A stretch of DNA of 43,929 bases. Origin: a virus. The notes under the pieces were generated by a model. The model made no database searches and was not told where the DNA came from. It saw only the letters and a program-made list of their open reading frames with translations. Shown here in pieces: positions 1 through 7,414 of the stretch (the first letter of the stretch is position 1; the number at the start of each line of letters is the position of its first letter). The DNA lies in the IMG/VR virus record IMGVR_UViG_3300032236_000806, positions 1 through 43,929 of that record; one strand, given 5' to 3'. The translations under genes were made by a program, and so were the position numbers.

Positions 1-61
1 GCAGTTCTCTCCCCCCGACGTTTTCGCACGTCAGGGCCGGTTCAAGTCAACGGATCGCACC

Positions 62-334
62 ATGCCTGACCTGCTAAAACCCAATTCTGGCGATTCTGCT
101 CCCCACAGCAAACCCCAGGACCGCGTCGAACGCCAAGAACAACGGCTGGAAAGTTTGCTGGATGCGTTTTGGGTGTCGGCGTTGGAAGGCGATCACAAAT
201 CCGGGGAGTTGTGCCGCCGGGTGTTGCAGCAGCAGGCTGATCTGTTCGGTTTGGCCGCGTTGATCGCTGCGCCGCCGGCCGACGATGGTGATGACGAACT
301 TGCGAAGCTCCGCGCTCGCCGTTCCGGCTCGTAA
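62..334 (+). CDS. terS: terminase small subunit (C-terminal part or complete short form)
   Basis: This is probably the DNA-recognition subunit of the packaging terminase. It lies directly before the large subunit, overlapping it by 50 bp. The 90-residue frame has a charged helical stretch (RVERQEQRLESLLDAFW, about residues 21-37) and ends in a hydrophobic-plus-acidic tail around LFGLAAL, the pattern of the C-terminal half of many actinophage small terminases. No HTH is visible in this part. The ATG at 62 has no good ribosome binding site. The same frame is open back to base 2, and joins in phase to a frame starting at 43823 with a better site, which would give a protein of 146 residues. Identification rests mainly on position. 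Confidence 0.65.
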   Translation: MPDLLKPNSGDSAPHSKPQDRVERQEQRLESLLDAFWVSALEGDHKSGELCRRVLQQQADLFGLAALIAAPPADDGDDELAKLRARRSGS

Positions 335-1775
335 GGGCTGCACCGAACCCCGCATCTTCACCCCGGCGTTGCAGGAGTTGACGCCGGACACGTCGTGGGG
401 TTTCGAAGCAATCGACTTCATCGAAGGTGTTCTCGGCTGGGAACTTCTTCCGTGGCAAAAGTGGCTGTACATCCACGCCCTGGAGAAGTCGGCGGATCGC
501 AAAGGTTTCCGGTTTCAGACAATCGTTGTGCTGATTGCACGTCAGCAGGGCAAGACTCACTGGCTTAAGGGCTTGGGTTTGTGGCGGCTGTATGTCGACG
601 GTGCCAAGCAGGTGTTGATCTCGGCGCAGAACTTGGAGTTCGCAGAGACCACGCTGTCTGAAGCGGTGGACGAAGTGAAGAAGAACCCGCTGCTGATGGC
701 TGAGTTTGAACGGTTCTCCCAGACGAACGGCAAGTTCAAGTTGGGGTTGTCGGATGGTCGGGAGTGGCGGGCAGCGGTGTCGACCCGTAAGGGTGGCCGA
801 TCGTTGTCGGTGGATCTCGCGTTGTTGGATGAGTTGCGCGAACATCAGAACTGGTTGGCGTGGAACGCTATAGTGCCGACGACGACGGCACGCCCCAGGT
901 CGTTGGTGGTGGCCGCGTCAAACGCGGGTGATGCCACGTCGGTGGTGTTGCGTTCGTTGCGTGACGGCTGCGTTCAGCGCATCATCACCAAGGCCACGGA
1001 CGACACACGCACCGGTTTGTTTGAGTGGTCGGTGCCCGATGATGCCGATCCGCTAGATCGGGAGTTCTGGCCGGTGGCGAATCCGGCGATGGGCTACCTG
1101 TTTGAAGAAGATTCGTTGGCCGGCCGCGCCGAAGCCATGTTTGACAACATGGCCGGGTTCAAGACTGAGCATCTGTGCCAATGGGTTGACGCCCTGGAGC
1201 CGGGTGTCATTCCGGTGGCGGATTGGATTGCCACCACCGACCCGGAGTCGAAACGCGCCGATGGCGCTGCGGTGTATGCGTCGGTGGATGTGAACTTCTC
1301 CCGCACTAAAGGCTATGTGGCTGTGGCTTCTCGCCGTGATGACGGGTTGTTGCATGTGGAAGTGGTGGCTGCGGAGCGTGGCACGGAGTGGATTGTGCCG
1401 TGGCTGACTGAACGCAAAGATCGCTTTGATGCGGTGGTGGTGCAGGCCCGGGGAGCGCCAGCGTCCGGGCTGATTGACCCGCTGAAAGAAGCCGGGATCG
1501 AAGTCATTGAGTTGGGCGGCTCGAATCTGACGAAGTGCTACGGGTACAGCTTTGATCTGATCGCGGAACACAAGCTGATGCACCGCCCGTCTCCGGTGTT
1601 GGATTCGGCTGCGGAGTCTGCTCGGGCGAAAGTTATCGGCGATTCGTGGGTCATTGATCGGAAGAACTCGCCGATAGATGCGAGCCCGTTGGTGGCGTGT
1701 TTCCAGGCTGCGTGGGGTGAGCAGATCCACGATCAAGTCAGCGTCTACGCCACATCGGACGTGCTGATCATTTAA
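285..1775 (+). CDS. terL: terminase large subunit
   Basis: This is the packaging motor ATPase and nuclease. Walker A is ARQQGKT at residues 85-91 and Walker B is VDLALLDE with acidic pair D182-E183, followed by the coupling segment. The C-terminal half begins a new beta-rich domain at VYASVDVNF (D335), consistent with the RNase H-like nuclease that cuts the concatemer. At 496 residues the length is normal. The start could be the ATG at 285 or at 291; both lie inside terS, which implies translational coupling. Its stop overlaps by 8 bp the 3' end of a leftward gene, so transcription from the two strands converges here. Confidence 0.95.
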   Translation: MVMTNLRSSALAVPARKGCTEPRIFTPALQELTPDTSWGFEAIDFIEGVLGWELLPWQKWLYIHALEKSADRKGFRFQTIVVLIARQQGKTHWLKGLGLWRLYVDGAKQVLISAQNLEFAETTLSEAVDEVKKNPLLMAEFERFSQTNGKFKLGLSDGREWRAAVSTRKGGRSLSVDLALLDELREHQNWLAWNAIVPTTTARPRSLVVAASNAGDATSVVLRSLRDGCVQRIITKATDDTRTGLFEWSVPDDADPLDREFWPVANPAMGYLFEEDSLAGRAEAMFDNMAGFKTEHLCQWVDALEPGVIPVADWIATTDPESKRADGAAVYASVDVNFSRTKGYVAVASRRDDGLLHVEVVAAERGTEWIVPWLTERKDRFDAVVVQARGAPASGLIDPLKEAGIEVIELGGSNLTKCYGYSFDLIAEHKLMHRPSPVLDSAAESARAKVIGDSWVIDRKNSPIDASPLVACFQAAWGEQIHDQVSVYATSDVLII

Positions 1776-1920
1776 CTGTGATCTGGCCATCAACCCAGGC
1801 TTGTAGAAGTTCGCGCAGCACTTCCGACACGCTGGTGTGTTCTTGATCTGCTCGAGCTAACGCTGCGTCCCAGAGTTGATCTGAGACGCGAACGTTGCGG
1901 ATAGTGGTGCCGCGGCTCAC
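1768..1920 (-). CDS. 50-residue ribbon-helix-helix DNA-binding protein
   Basis: A short leftward gene starts at GTG 1920 and reads MSRGTTIRNVRVSDQLW..., with a helix pair ending ARADQEHTSVSEVLRELLQAW. The strand-turn-helix-helix pattern (RNVRVSDQLWDAAL, then TSVSEVLRELL) is that of the Arc/CopG/MetJ ribbon-helix-helix family, whose dimers bind short palindromes through the N-terminal strand. Its GTGA start overlaps the stop of the 74-residue gene by 4 nt, so the two are one operon. It is the natural candidate to bind the GGTGT-N4-ACACC sites upstream, which is inference. Such proteins are also the antitoxin half of many toxin-antitoxin pairs, but the partner here is not a recognised toxin. 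Confidence 0.75.
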   Translation of the reverse strand: MSRGTTIRNVRVSDQLWDAALARADQEHTSVSEVLRELLQAWVDGQITVK

Positions 1921-2141
1921 GCCGCGACCGCCACATTCTTAGCGGCCAAGCGAGCGGCCTGTTCGGCCACTGCGTAGTCCATCACGCGGGGAGCAACGTC
2001 AGGGTTGCTTCGGTAGTAATCATCGATCTCCAGAACGGAGTTGATGAACAGCGTCGCTGCTGTCCGGTTGACCGGGTATCCCTTGGCGACGGTCCAGGCG
2101 ACGAACTTGGTGGCGATGGCGGTGGTGGGCTGGATGATCAT
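1917..2141 (-). CDS. hypothetical 74-residue protein, first gene of leftward operon
   Basis: I do not recognise this family. It starts at ATG 2141 with a good ribosome binding site (GGAG eight bases upstream) and reads MIIQPTTAIATKFVAW. A central amphipathic helical segment (NRTAATLFINSVLEIDDYY) is followed by an alanine-rich C-terminus. There is no membrane segment, signal peptide or cysteine. It is preceded by a promoter-like region with two palindromic sites and is coupled by 4 nt to the ribbon-helix-helix gene. Its position in reverse orientation between terminase and portal suggests expression independent of the late operon, perhaps in the lysogen. A toxin or accessory DNA-binding partner is possible but unproven. 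Confidence 0.75.
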   Translation of the reverse strand: MIIQPTTAIATKFVAWTVAKGYPVNRTAATLFINSVLEIDDYYRSNPDVAPRVMDYAVAEQAARLAAKNVAVAA

Positions 2142-2160
2142 TTGGTTTCTCCTTCGTTGT

Positions 2161-2220
2161 GGTGTGGTTACACCCTAACACAGTGTGGGGACACCCTGTC
2201 AACACTTTGACAAAATTAAT
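2161..2220 (-). promoter_or_regulatory. leftward promoter/operator P1
   Basis: On the minus strand there is a perfect -35 TTGACA (2197-2202) and, 16-19 bases on, weak -10 candidates TGTTAG or TAGGGT. Two palindromes, GGTGT-N4-ACACC (2161-2174) and AGTGT-N4-ACACC (2183-2196), are centred 22 bp apart, two helical turns, and cover the spacer and -10. A third palindrome TGTCAA-N4-TTGACA overlaps the -35. Fifty of 60 bases match the region at 2567-2626. This drives the 74-residue and ribbon-helix-helix genes. Confidence 0.7.
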
Positions 2221-2241
2221 TTTTCGGCGCGTCTAACTTGG

Positions 2242-2273
2242 AAAATAAAACCGCCCCGGCTGGTAGGCCGGGG
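2242..2273 (-). terminator. rho-independent terminator of the 77-residue gene
   Basis: Read on the minus strand the sequence is CCCCGGC, loop CTACCA, GCCGGGG, then CGG and TTTTATTTT. The 7-bp GC stem with a following T tract is a textbook intrinsic terminator. It separates the 77-residue leftward gene from the next leftward promoter, so the two leftward units are transcribed separately. Confidence 0.85.
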
Positions 2274-2292
2274 CAGTCAAAGTCAGAGCCGA

Positions 2293-2526
2293 TCACCCGA
2301 AGGTGACCAGGCCGTCCTTGTGCTGCCACGTCGTTGTGACCGCCGGCCGCATGTAGCCATCGGCTTGGGTGAACGTGCAAGTCCACGACCGGCCACCCTT
2401 GGCGACGCAGTCCGGGCAGGGCTTAACCGTTACCGGCTTGCCCCATCCGCGGATGATGAGTTCCGACTCGCCGCCGCACAGCAGCGGGCAGTCGATGGTG
2501 TACTCGGAAGAGAAGCTGGTGGCCAT
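2293..2526 (-). CDS. hypothetical cysteine-rich (zinc-ribbon-like) protein
   Basis: This 77-residue leftward gene has a strong ribosome binding site (AAAGGGGGG) before ATG 2526. Cysteines at C13, C17, C37, C40 and C50 (CPLLCGG, then KPCPDC) suggest a zinc-binding knuckle or ribbon; the rest is beta-rich. I do not recognise a named family. It has its own promoter/operator region (2567-2626) and its own terminator (2242-2273), so it is a one-gene transcription unit lying against the direction of the late genes. That arrangement is typical of lysogenically expressed cargo genes in temperate phages, which is an inference from architecture only. Confidence 0.75.
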   Translation of the reverse strand: MATSFSSEYTIDCPLLCGGESELIIRGWGKPVTVKPCPDCVAKGGRSWTCTFTQADGYMRPAVTTTWQHKDGLVTFG

Positions 2527-2566
2527 GTGGCCCCCCTTTCGTGTTACCGCCGGGTCGTTCCCGGCT

Positions 2567-2626
2567 GGTGTAGTTACACCTTAACATGGTGTACCTACAC
2601 CCTGTCAACACTTTGACCAAACTAAT
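2567..2626 (-). promoter_or_regulatory. leftward promoter/operator P2
   Basis: Near copy of P1. Minus-strand -35 TTGACA (2603-2608) and -10 candidates TGTTAA or TAAGGT. Two perfect palindromes GGTGT-N4-ACACC at 2567-2580 and 2589-2602 are spaced 22 bp apart. It drives the 77-residue gene. The outer half also reads out toward the rightward gene at 2643, so it could affect transcription entering the head genes. Confidence 0.7.
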
Positions 2627-2642
2627 TTTGAAGGGCGGTGAC

Positions 2643-2873
2643 ATGCGCCGGGAACGATTGATTAAGCAGGTTCTGCGGCAGCGTTTCGCCGTCACGCTGA
2701 AGGGCAACGAAGGAACCTTCGCTGGTGTGTTGACCGATTCCGATCCCACGACGTGGGTGTTTGAGCAATGTTCGACGATTCCGAAACAGCCCGGAGAAAC
2801 CCCAGAGCCGATTACCGGGCGTGTCTTTGTTGACCGCCGCGAAGTCGCTTATCTTCAGGAGCTTTCGGCGTGA
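2643..2873 (+). CDS. small beta-rich protein between terminase and portal
   Basis: A 76-residue protein with start ATG 2643 chosen because AAGGGCGG lies at the right distance; upstream in-frame starts overlap the leftward promoter and lack a site. The sequence FAVTLKGNEGTFAGVLTDSD followed by VFVDRREVAYLQEL looks like alternating strands of an Sm/SH3-like barrel. Similar small proteins sit at this place in many actinophages without a known role. Its stop overlaps the portal GTG by 4 nt (GTGA), so it is coupled to the portal gene. No catalytic motif is seen. Confidence 0.75.
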   Translation: MRRERLIKQVLRQRFAVTLKGNEGTFAGVLTDSDPTTWVFEQCSTIPKQPGETPEPITGRVFVDRREVAYLQELSA

Positions 2874-4267
2874 TCTTGTCTAATGGCACGCAGCGCCCGT
2901 TGGCGCCGCAGGCGTTCGCGGAACTGTCGCCGCAGTTCTACAACAGCTACTTTGTGCCGCGTACCGGCATCGATCTTGAGACCACGTTCGCCACGTATGC
3001 GGAGTTGTATCGGCGTCAGCCGTGGGTAAACACTGTTGTTAACAAGATCGCGAATCTGATTGCCCGCCTAGGGTTACAGGTGTGGGACATGTCTGCCCCT
3101 ACCGGCAAGATGCTGGATACCACTGGGCCGTATTCGAAGTTGATTGCGAATCCCAGCCCGTACATGGACAATCATTCGTTTTGGGCGTGGGTGGCGGCGA
3201 CGATTGAAATCTTCGGCGAAACGTATCTGATCAAGATTCGTCAATCTGGCCGGGTGACCGGGTTTGCCCCGATGCATCCGGCCCAGGTGAAGATTCATCG
3301 CAATCAGGATGGCACTGTCACCTATCAGTTCCTGGGTCATCCGAATGAAGAGTTCGCCCAGGACGATGTGGTGCCGTTCCGATCGTTTGATCCGTTCGGG
3401 ACGATGCGCGGCATGTCCCGGCTGGAACCGTTGCGGTCCACGCTGTTAAGTGAAGACTCTGCTCGGCGTGCCACAGCGTCGTGGTGGCGCAACATGGGCC
3501 GCCCGTCAATGGTGTTGCAGACCGATAAGAAACTCGGCCCTGATGGACGCCAGCGGGTCCAGGATGCGTTCCGTGCGGTAGCAGGTGGATCAAGCAATGC
3601 CGGCGGGATCATTGTGCTGGAAGATGATCTGAAAGCCACGCAGATGCAGTTGTCTGCCGAAGAGATGCAGTACATCGAATCCCGCAAGCTGAACCGCGAA
3701 GAAGTATGCGCGGTGTACGACATTCCGCCCGCAGCCGTCCACGTCCATGATCACAGTACCTACAGCAACGTGACCGAAATGATGAGGTCTGTTTACAGGG
3801 ACTCCATGGCCCCGCGAATCGGGTTTATTGAGTCGGTGCTGGATTGGTATGTGGGTTCGGAGTTCAACGGAAATCGCAAAGCACAGTTTGCGGTGGCGGA
3901 AGTGTTGCGCGGCGATTTCGAAGCTCGAGCCGAAGCGATGGCGTCGCTGGTGCAAGCGGGTATCGCGAAACCCAGCGAAGCCCGCCCGTTCTTCGACTTT
4001 GATGATGCCGGCCCTATCGCCGATCAGTTGTATGCGAACTCTGCTATCCAGCCGTTGGGTTCGGTGAAGCCCACCAGTACAGCCCCGCATGAACCGTCCA
4101 CGAATGTGGTGCCGTTTCCTGCCGCAAAGTATGTGCGGGATATCGGCGGTCTGATTGGGCGCGGGAAGTCAATTCAGGAAGCCGCAGCCGCGCTGTTGGA
4201 TAAGCACCCCGCGGATCGGGATTCGATCCGTGCGGCGTGCGAACAGATCATTGAAAGGTCTTTGTGA
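2870..4267 (+). CDS. portal protein (HK97-like)
   Basis: The portal forms the dodecameric ring at one head vertex through which DNA enters and leaves. This 465-residue protein has the family landmarks: an N-terminal segment RQPWVNTVVNKIANLIARL, a central region with MHPAQVKIHRNQDG and VVPFRSFDPFGTMRGMSRLEPLR, and the long helical stem ESRKLNREEVCAVYDIPPAAV. Its position between terminase and protease fits. The C-terminal 60 residues, rich in alanine and glutamate, may be the barrel. The start is GTG 2870, coupled by overlap to the preceding small gene. Confidence 0.93.
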   Translation: MILSNGTQRPLAPQAFAELSPQFYNSYFVPRTGIDLETTFATYAELYRRQPWVNTVVNKIANLIARLGLQVWDMSAPTGKMLDTTGPYSKLIANPSPYMDNHSFWAWVAATIEIFGETYLIKIRQSGRVTGFAPMHPAQVKIHRNQDGTVTYQFLGHPNEEFAQDDVVPFRSFDPFGTMRGMSRLEPLRSTLLSEDSARRATASWWRNMGRPSMVLQTDKKLGPDGRQRVQDAFRAVAGGSSNAGGIIVLEDDLKATQMQLSAEEMQYIESRKLNREEVCAVYDIPPAAVHVHDHSTYSNVTEMMRSVYRDSMAPRIGFIESVLDWYVGSEFNGNRKAQFAVAEVLRGDFEARAEAMASLVQAGIAKPSEARPFFDFDDAGPIADQLYANSAIQPLGSVKPTSTAPHEPSTNVVPFPAAKYVRDIGGLIGRGKSIQEAAAALLDKHPADRDSIRAACEQIIERSL

Positions 4268-5184
4268 TGGATGTTGTGACGAAGAACGTCGAAGCCCAGG
4301 TGGCCCCGGTGATGGATTCCACCCACCCCAGTGGCGAGTTCGATGTGATCCTGTCCACGGACACGTTGGATCGTGATGGTGAGCGTCTGTATCTGGATGA
4401 GTGGAAGCAGCCGCTGCCGGATCACATCACCATCGATTCGGATCACGACATGTCGGTGGTGTCGACGGTGGGCTCGGGTCGACCGTTCATCAACGATGCC
4501 GGCCAGTTGCAGGTTCGTGGCACGTTCGCGTCGACCCCGCATGGGCAGAACGTTCGCACCCTGGTCAACGAAGGCCACATCAAAACCGTGTCGGTGGCGT
4601 TCCGGGTGGATAAGACACGCAAGGACGCGAAGCCGCAACGCGAACTGCTGAACGCCGGGTTCGTGGCGGTGCCGGCCAACCCGGATGCGGTGGTTCTCTC
4701 GAGCAAGACGGCGAAGAAGGACGGAATGATGTCGCATCAGCAGGCCATCCATGATGCTGCGGTGTCGTTGGGTGCGATGTGCGGTGCCTACAAGAACACC
4801 GACAACGTGGAAACGAAAGCGTTGTTGGATGACGAACTGGTTGATCCCGCCAAGATCCTGGCCGGTATCGATGCGATTCTGGATCAGGCCCAGGAACTGG
4901 TTCTGAATGTGGATCGCACCGTGCTGCCGCCGGAAGTGGCCCAGGCATTGGACATGCTGTTCGGTGTCAGCCCTGCCGTGGATGAACTGATGGAAACTTT
5001 GGGCATTTATGACCCGGATGATTCCGGCACCGAAGAAACTTCCAGCACTGCTGGATTGCCGATGGGCACTGTGATGGAGACCGCCGCCGCCGCGAAAGCC
5101 GCCGCCGCCGCCGATATCGCAAACGCCGCGGCGCTGCGGGCACGATCGCTCGCATTCCTTGTCACCAAGACAACTCAGCTCTGA
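4264..5184 (+). CDS. capsid maturation protease (HK97 prohead protease family)
   Basis: The protease domain occupies about residues 25-145: LSTDTLDRDGERL opens it, H61 in DSDHDMS and S110 in HIKTVSVAF are the likely catalytic His and Ser of the U35/S78 fold, and AGFVAVPANPDAVVLS closes it. It cleaves scaffold and capsid N-termini during head maturation. The remaining 160 residues are helical, acidic and end in an alanine-rich run; they may act as a fused scaffold, since no separate scaffold gene exists. The start is GTG 4264 or ATG 4267, both overlapping the portal stop. Confidence 0.88.
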   Translation: MMDVVTKNVEAQVAPVMDSTHPSGEFDVILSTDTLDRDGERLYLDEWKQPLPDHITIDSDHDMSVVSTVGSGRPFINDAGQLQVRGTFASTPHGQNVRTLVNEGHIKTVSVAFRVDKTRKDAKPQRELLNAGFVAVPANPDAVVLSSKTAKKDGMMSHQQAIHDAAVSLGAMCGAYKNTDNVETKALLDDELVDPAKILAGIDAILDQAQELVLNVDRTVLPPEVAQALDMLFGVSPAVDELMETLGIYDPDDSGTEETSSTAGLPMGTVMETAAAAKAAAAADIANAAALRARSLAFLVTKTTQL

Positions 5185-5200
5185 AGGGAGCAACACACAT

Positions 5201-6607
5201 ATGAGCACCAAGGAAGGCTTGCGTCAGCAGGCCACCGAACTGGCGAACGAAGTCAAGGCTAAGTCCGTCGCGTTCGAGAAGGGCGAGATCAGCGCCGCTG
5301 ATTTCTCGCAGGCAATGGACAACATCGAAGCGAAAAACGCCGACATCGAAACGGCCATGAAGTCCTACGACCGGGCGGCTCGTCTGTCGTCGGCGTCGGA
5401 CATGGCGCCGGCGGATGTCGCACCGGTTGCCGATCAGCGCAACGTCGTAAAAGACGCTTTCGACCGCATCAAGTCCGCCGCCGCGGGCCGTGGCCGCGAG
5501 TCGGTCGGTTTCGAACTCGGATTCAAAGCGCAGGGCGTCACCGGCTTGATGGGTGATGCTGCTTCCGGCACCACCGCACCATCGGCACTGTCCGGGTACT
5601 TCCTGGGCGGCACCGCCGGTCCCGCGATCGCACCGGAGTTCATCCCGGGAATCGCGGAGTTGCGGTTCTACCCGAACCAGATCGCCCAGTTGTTCCCCAG
5701 CATGCCGGTCAGTTCACCGGTTGTCACCTACGTGCGTGAAGCAAGCTGGACGAACAATGCCGCGAAGGTGAAGGAAGGCGAGACCAAGCCGACTTCCACC
5801 AACAGCCTGACTCGGTACACGGAGCAGGTCGGCAAGATCGCCGCCTTGGCTCGCGTCACCGACGAGTTGATCGCCGACGCACCGTACTTCTGGTCGCTGA
5901 TTCAGACCCGTCTGGCTCAGGGCGTTGTCCGCAAGGAAGAAGTGGAGTTGCTGGCTGGTTCCGGCGCTCCCGGCGTCAACGGTCTGCTGAACCGCACCAC
6001 CGGGTTCACCGCACCGCAGACGATCACCGCTGTCAGCAACTTGGTGATCCCGGCTTCCGGTACCGCTGGTATCGGCGCTGGCACCGCCACGGTTAGCTCG
6101 GTCACCCCGGGCCGCGCAGTCGTCGGCACCGGCACTTCCGGTACCGCACCGACTGGTGTGCAGATCGCGGAAGGCATTCTCGCCGCGATCACCGACATCC
6201 GCACGCTCACCTTCTTTGAGCCGGATGCCATCGTGATGAACCCCACCGACTGGCTCACTGTGCGCCAGTCCAAGGACAGCGCCGGCCAGTACCTGGGCGG
6301 TTCGTTCTTCGGCTACAACTACGGCGGCGCCGTTGGTGAGCCGACAGGAGCCCTGGACAGCGGCATCACGCTGTGGGGCAAGCGGGTTGTGTCCACCCCG
6401 GCGATCCCGGCGGGCTACATCCTGGTGGGCGACTTCGCCGAAGGCGGCCAGGTGCTGCGTCTCGGCGGGTTGCAGGTCAACGTCGCGAACACCAACGGTT
6501 ATGACTTTGAGCAGAACCTGTGGACCGCTCGCGCTGAAGAGCGTGTCGGGCTGCTGGTTGAGCGTCCCGAACTGTTCGAACTGATCGTTCTTCAGAACAA
6601 GGCGTAA
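5201..6607 (+). CDS. major capsid protein (HK97 fold)
   Basis: The main shell protein, 468 residues. ATG 5201 is preceded by GAAGGGAG at ideal spacing, while the upstream in-frame ATG lies inside the protease gene. Residues 1-65 are a charged coiled coil resembling the HK97 delta domain that is removed by the protease. The HK97-fold core begins near PEFIPGIAELRFYPNQIAQL and includes ASWTNNAAKVKEGETKP (E-loop/spine region) and the A-domain. A glycine-, threonine- and alanine-rich insert near residues 265-325 (GTAGIGAGTATVSSV) is unusual and may be a surface-exposed domain. Confidence 0.93.
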   Translation: MSTKEGLRQQATELANEVKAKSVAFEKGEISAADFSQAMDNIEAKNADIETAMKSYDRAARLSSASDMAPADVAPVADQRNVVKDAFDRIKSAAAGRGRESVGFELGFKAQGVTGLMGDAASGTTAPSALSGYFLGGTAGPAIAPEFIPGIAELRFYPNQIAQLFPSMPVSSPVVTYVREASWTNNAAKVKEGETKPTSTNSLTRYTEQVGKIAALARVTDELIADAPYFWSLIQTRLAQGVVRKEEVELLAGSGAPGVNGLLNRTTGFTAPQTITAVSNLVIPASGTAGIGAGTATVSSVTPGRAVVGTGTSGTAPTGVQIAEGILAAITDIRTLTFFEPDAIVMNPTDWLTVRQSKDSAGQYLGGSFFGYNYGGAVGEPTGALDSGITLWGKRVVSTPAIPAGYILVGDFAEGGQVLRLGGLQVNVANTNGYDFEQNLWTARAEERVGLLVERPELFELIVLQNKA

Positions 6608-6613
6608 CCACCT

Positions 6614-6649
6614 TGTGGGGATGGGCATACCAGCCCTGCCCATCCCACA
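6614..6649 (+). promoter_or_regulatory. stem-loop after the major capsid gene
   Basis: TGTGGGGATGGGCA (6614-6627) pairs with TGCCCATCCCACA (6637-6649) with one bulged G, giving a 13-bp stem and a 9-nt loop. It begins 7 bases after the capsid stop. There is no long T tract, so partial termination, mRNA 3'-end protection or processing are all possible. Confidence 0.7.
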
Positions 6650-6674
6650 CATCGTTTGTCGAAAGGGTAAGCAA

Positions 6675-6830
6675 ATGGGTCACACGGAAAAGATTTCCGA
6701 CTACGAGTTGGAGCGTGCCACCACGGTGGGCGCTGATGACGGCGGCGTCGACATCGATGTCGAGCAGCCGGTGCAAGAAACCGAAACCAAGGTTGTCGCG
6801 TCTGACTCGGATGGTGTCGTCACCAAGTGA
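6675..6830 (+). CDS. small acidic head-region protein
   Basis: A 51-residue protein starting at ATG 6675 after GAAAGGG. It is very acidic in its C-terminal half (DDGGVDIDVEQP) and lacks cysteines or hydrophobic segments. It sits between major capsid and the first neck gene, and its stop overlaps the next GTG by 4 nt. Short proteins at this position occur in many actinophages; a decoration or connector role is possible but nothing in the sequence proves it. Confidence 0.7.
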   Translation: MGHTEKISDYELERATTVGADDGGVDIDVEQPVQETETKVVASDSDGVVTK

Positions 6831-7414
6831 CAATCTCGGTCTCTGCTTCGCAGATGCCATCGTTCCTGAAAGGGGCGTGGCCTGACGCTGATGTGTCTGC
6901 GGCGTTGTCGTGGGCGGCGTCGGCTGTCGAATCGTACTGCGAGCGGGACTTCTCGTACCGGGTTGACGATGTGGTGTTGGTTGATCCGTTCCCGGTTCGA
7001 CGTTCAGCGCAACTCCCCAACCCGCCTGTTGTGTCGATCTCCAAGGTTGAGGCGTACATGCGGGATAACACCGGGGCTACGTCGTGGCAGGAATTAACCA
7101 ACTATGCGTGGACCCCGGACGGGTTGTTGTATGACACGTCGGGCATTCCTGGGGTGACTGTGGTGGCGGTGCCGTCGTGGCCGACGCTGCCAAAAGGTTT
7201 ACGGGTCACCTACACGCACGGCTTCCAAAGCATTCCGCAGCCGCTGATCGATGCGGTGATCAAAGCGGCCGGCATGTATTTAGCCAACCCGTTCGGTAGT
7301 ACCCGTCGCAGGGTCGGCGACGTTCAATCTGATTGGGACCCGTCGTTGATCCCTAATGGCGGTCTTGATGAATCCCTTCTCGCTCAGTACAGGCTGATCT
7401 CGGTTCCCCGATGA
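6827..7414 (+). CDS. head-to-tail adaptor
   Basis: This 195-residue protein follows capsid and carries an early helical bundle (DADVSAALSWAASAVESYCERDF) followed by a beta-rich part and a C-terminal helix region. That is the pattern of the HK97 gp6/SPP1 gp15 adaptor family which docks under the portal. It is the first of four neck genes joined by 4-nt overlaps (GTGA or ATGA). Assignment is based on order plus helical signature; the family diverges strongly in sequence. Confidence 0.75.
   Translation: MTISVSASQMPSFLKGAWPDADVSAALSWAASAVESYCERDFSYRVDDVVLVDPFPVRRSAQLPNPPVVSISKVEAYMRDNTGATSWQELTNYAWTPDGLLYDTSGIPGVTVVAVPSWPTLPKGLRVTYTHGFQSIPQPLIDAVIKAAGMYLANPFGSTRRRVGDVQSDWDPSLIPNGGLDESLLAQYRLISVPR

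Noticed and set aside
1917-2141. Classical toxin-antitoxin pair
   Set aside because: The ribbon-helix-helix protein could be an antitoxin, but the 74-residue partner resembles no known toxin and is upstream with no RelE, MazF or VapC pattern.
2197-2208. L5-type stoperator sites from the CTGTCAA motif near the leftward promoters
   Set aside because: Only a partial match to the cluster A stoperator, limited to two promoter copies, where TGTCAA is explained by the -35; the rest of the genome is unlike cluster A.
4174-5211. Long leftward open frame of 345 codons opposite the protease gene
   Set aside because: Mirror of GC-rich coding sequence; no ribosome site, Arg/His/Gln-rich composition, and the rightward protease has recognisable catalytic motifs.
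5714-6652. Leftward 312-codon frame opposite the major capsid gene
   Set aside because: Low-complexity antisense of the capsid gene without start signal or family pattern.
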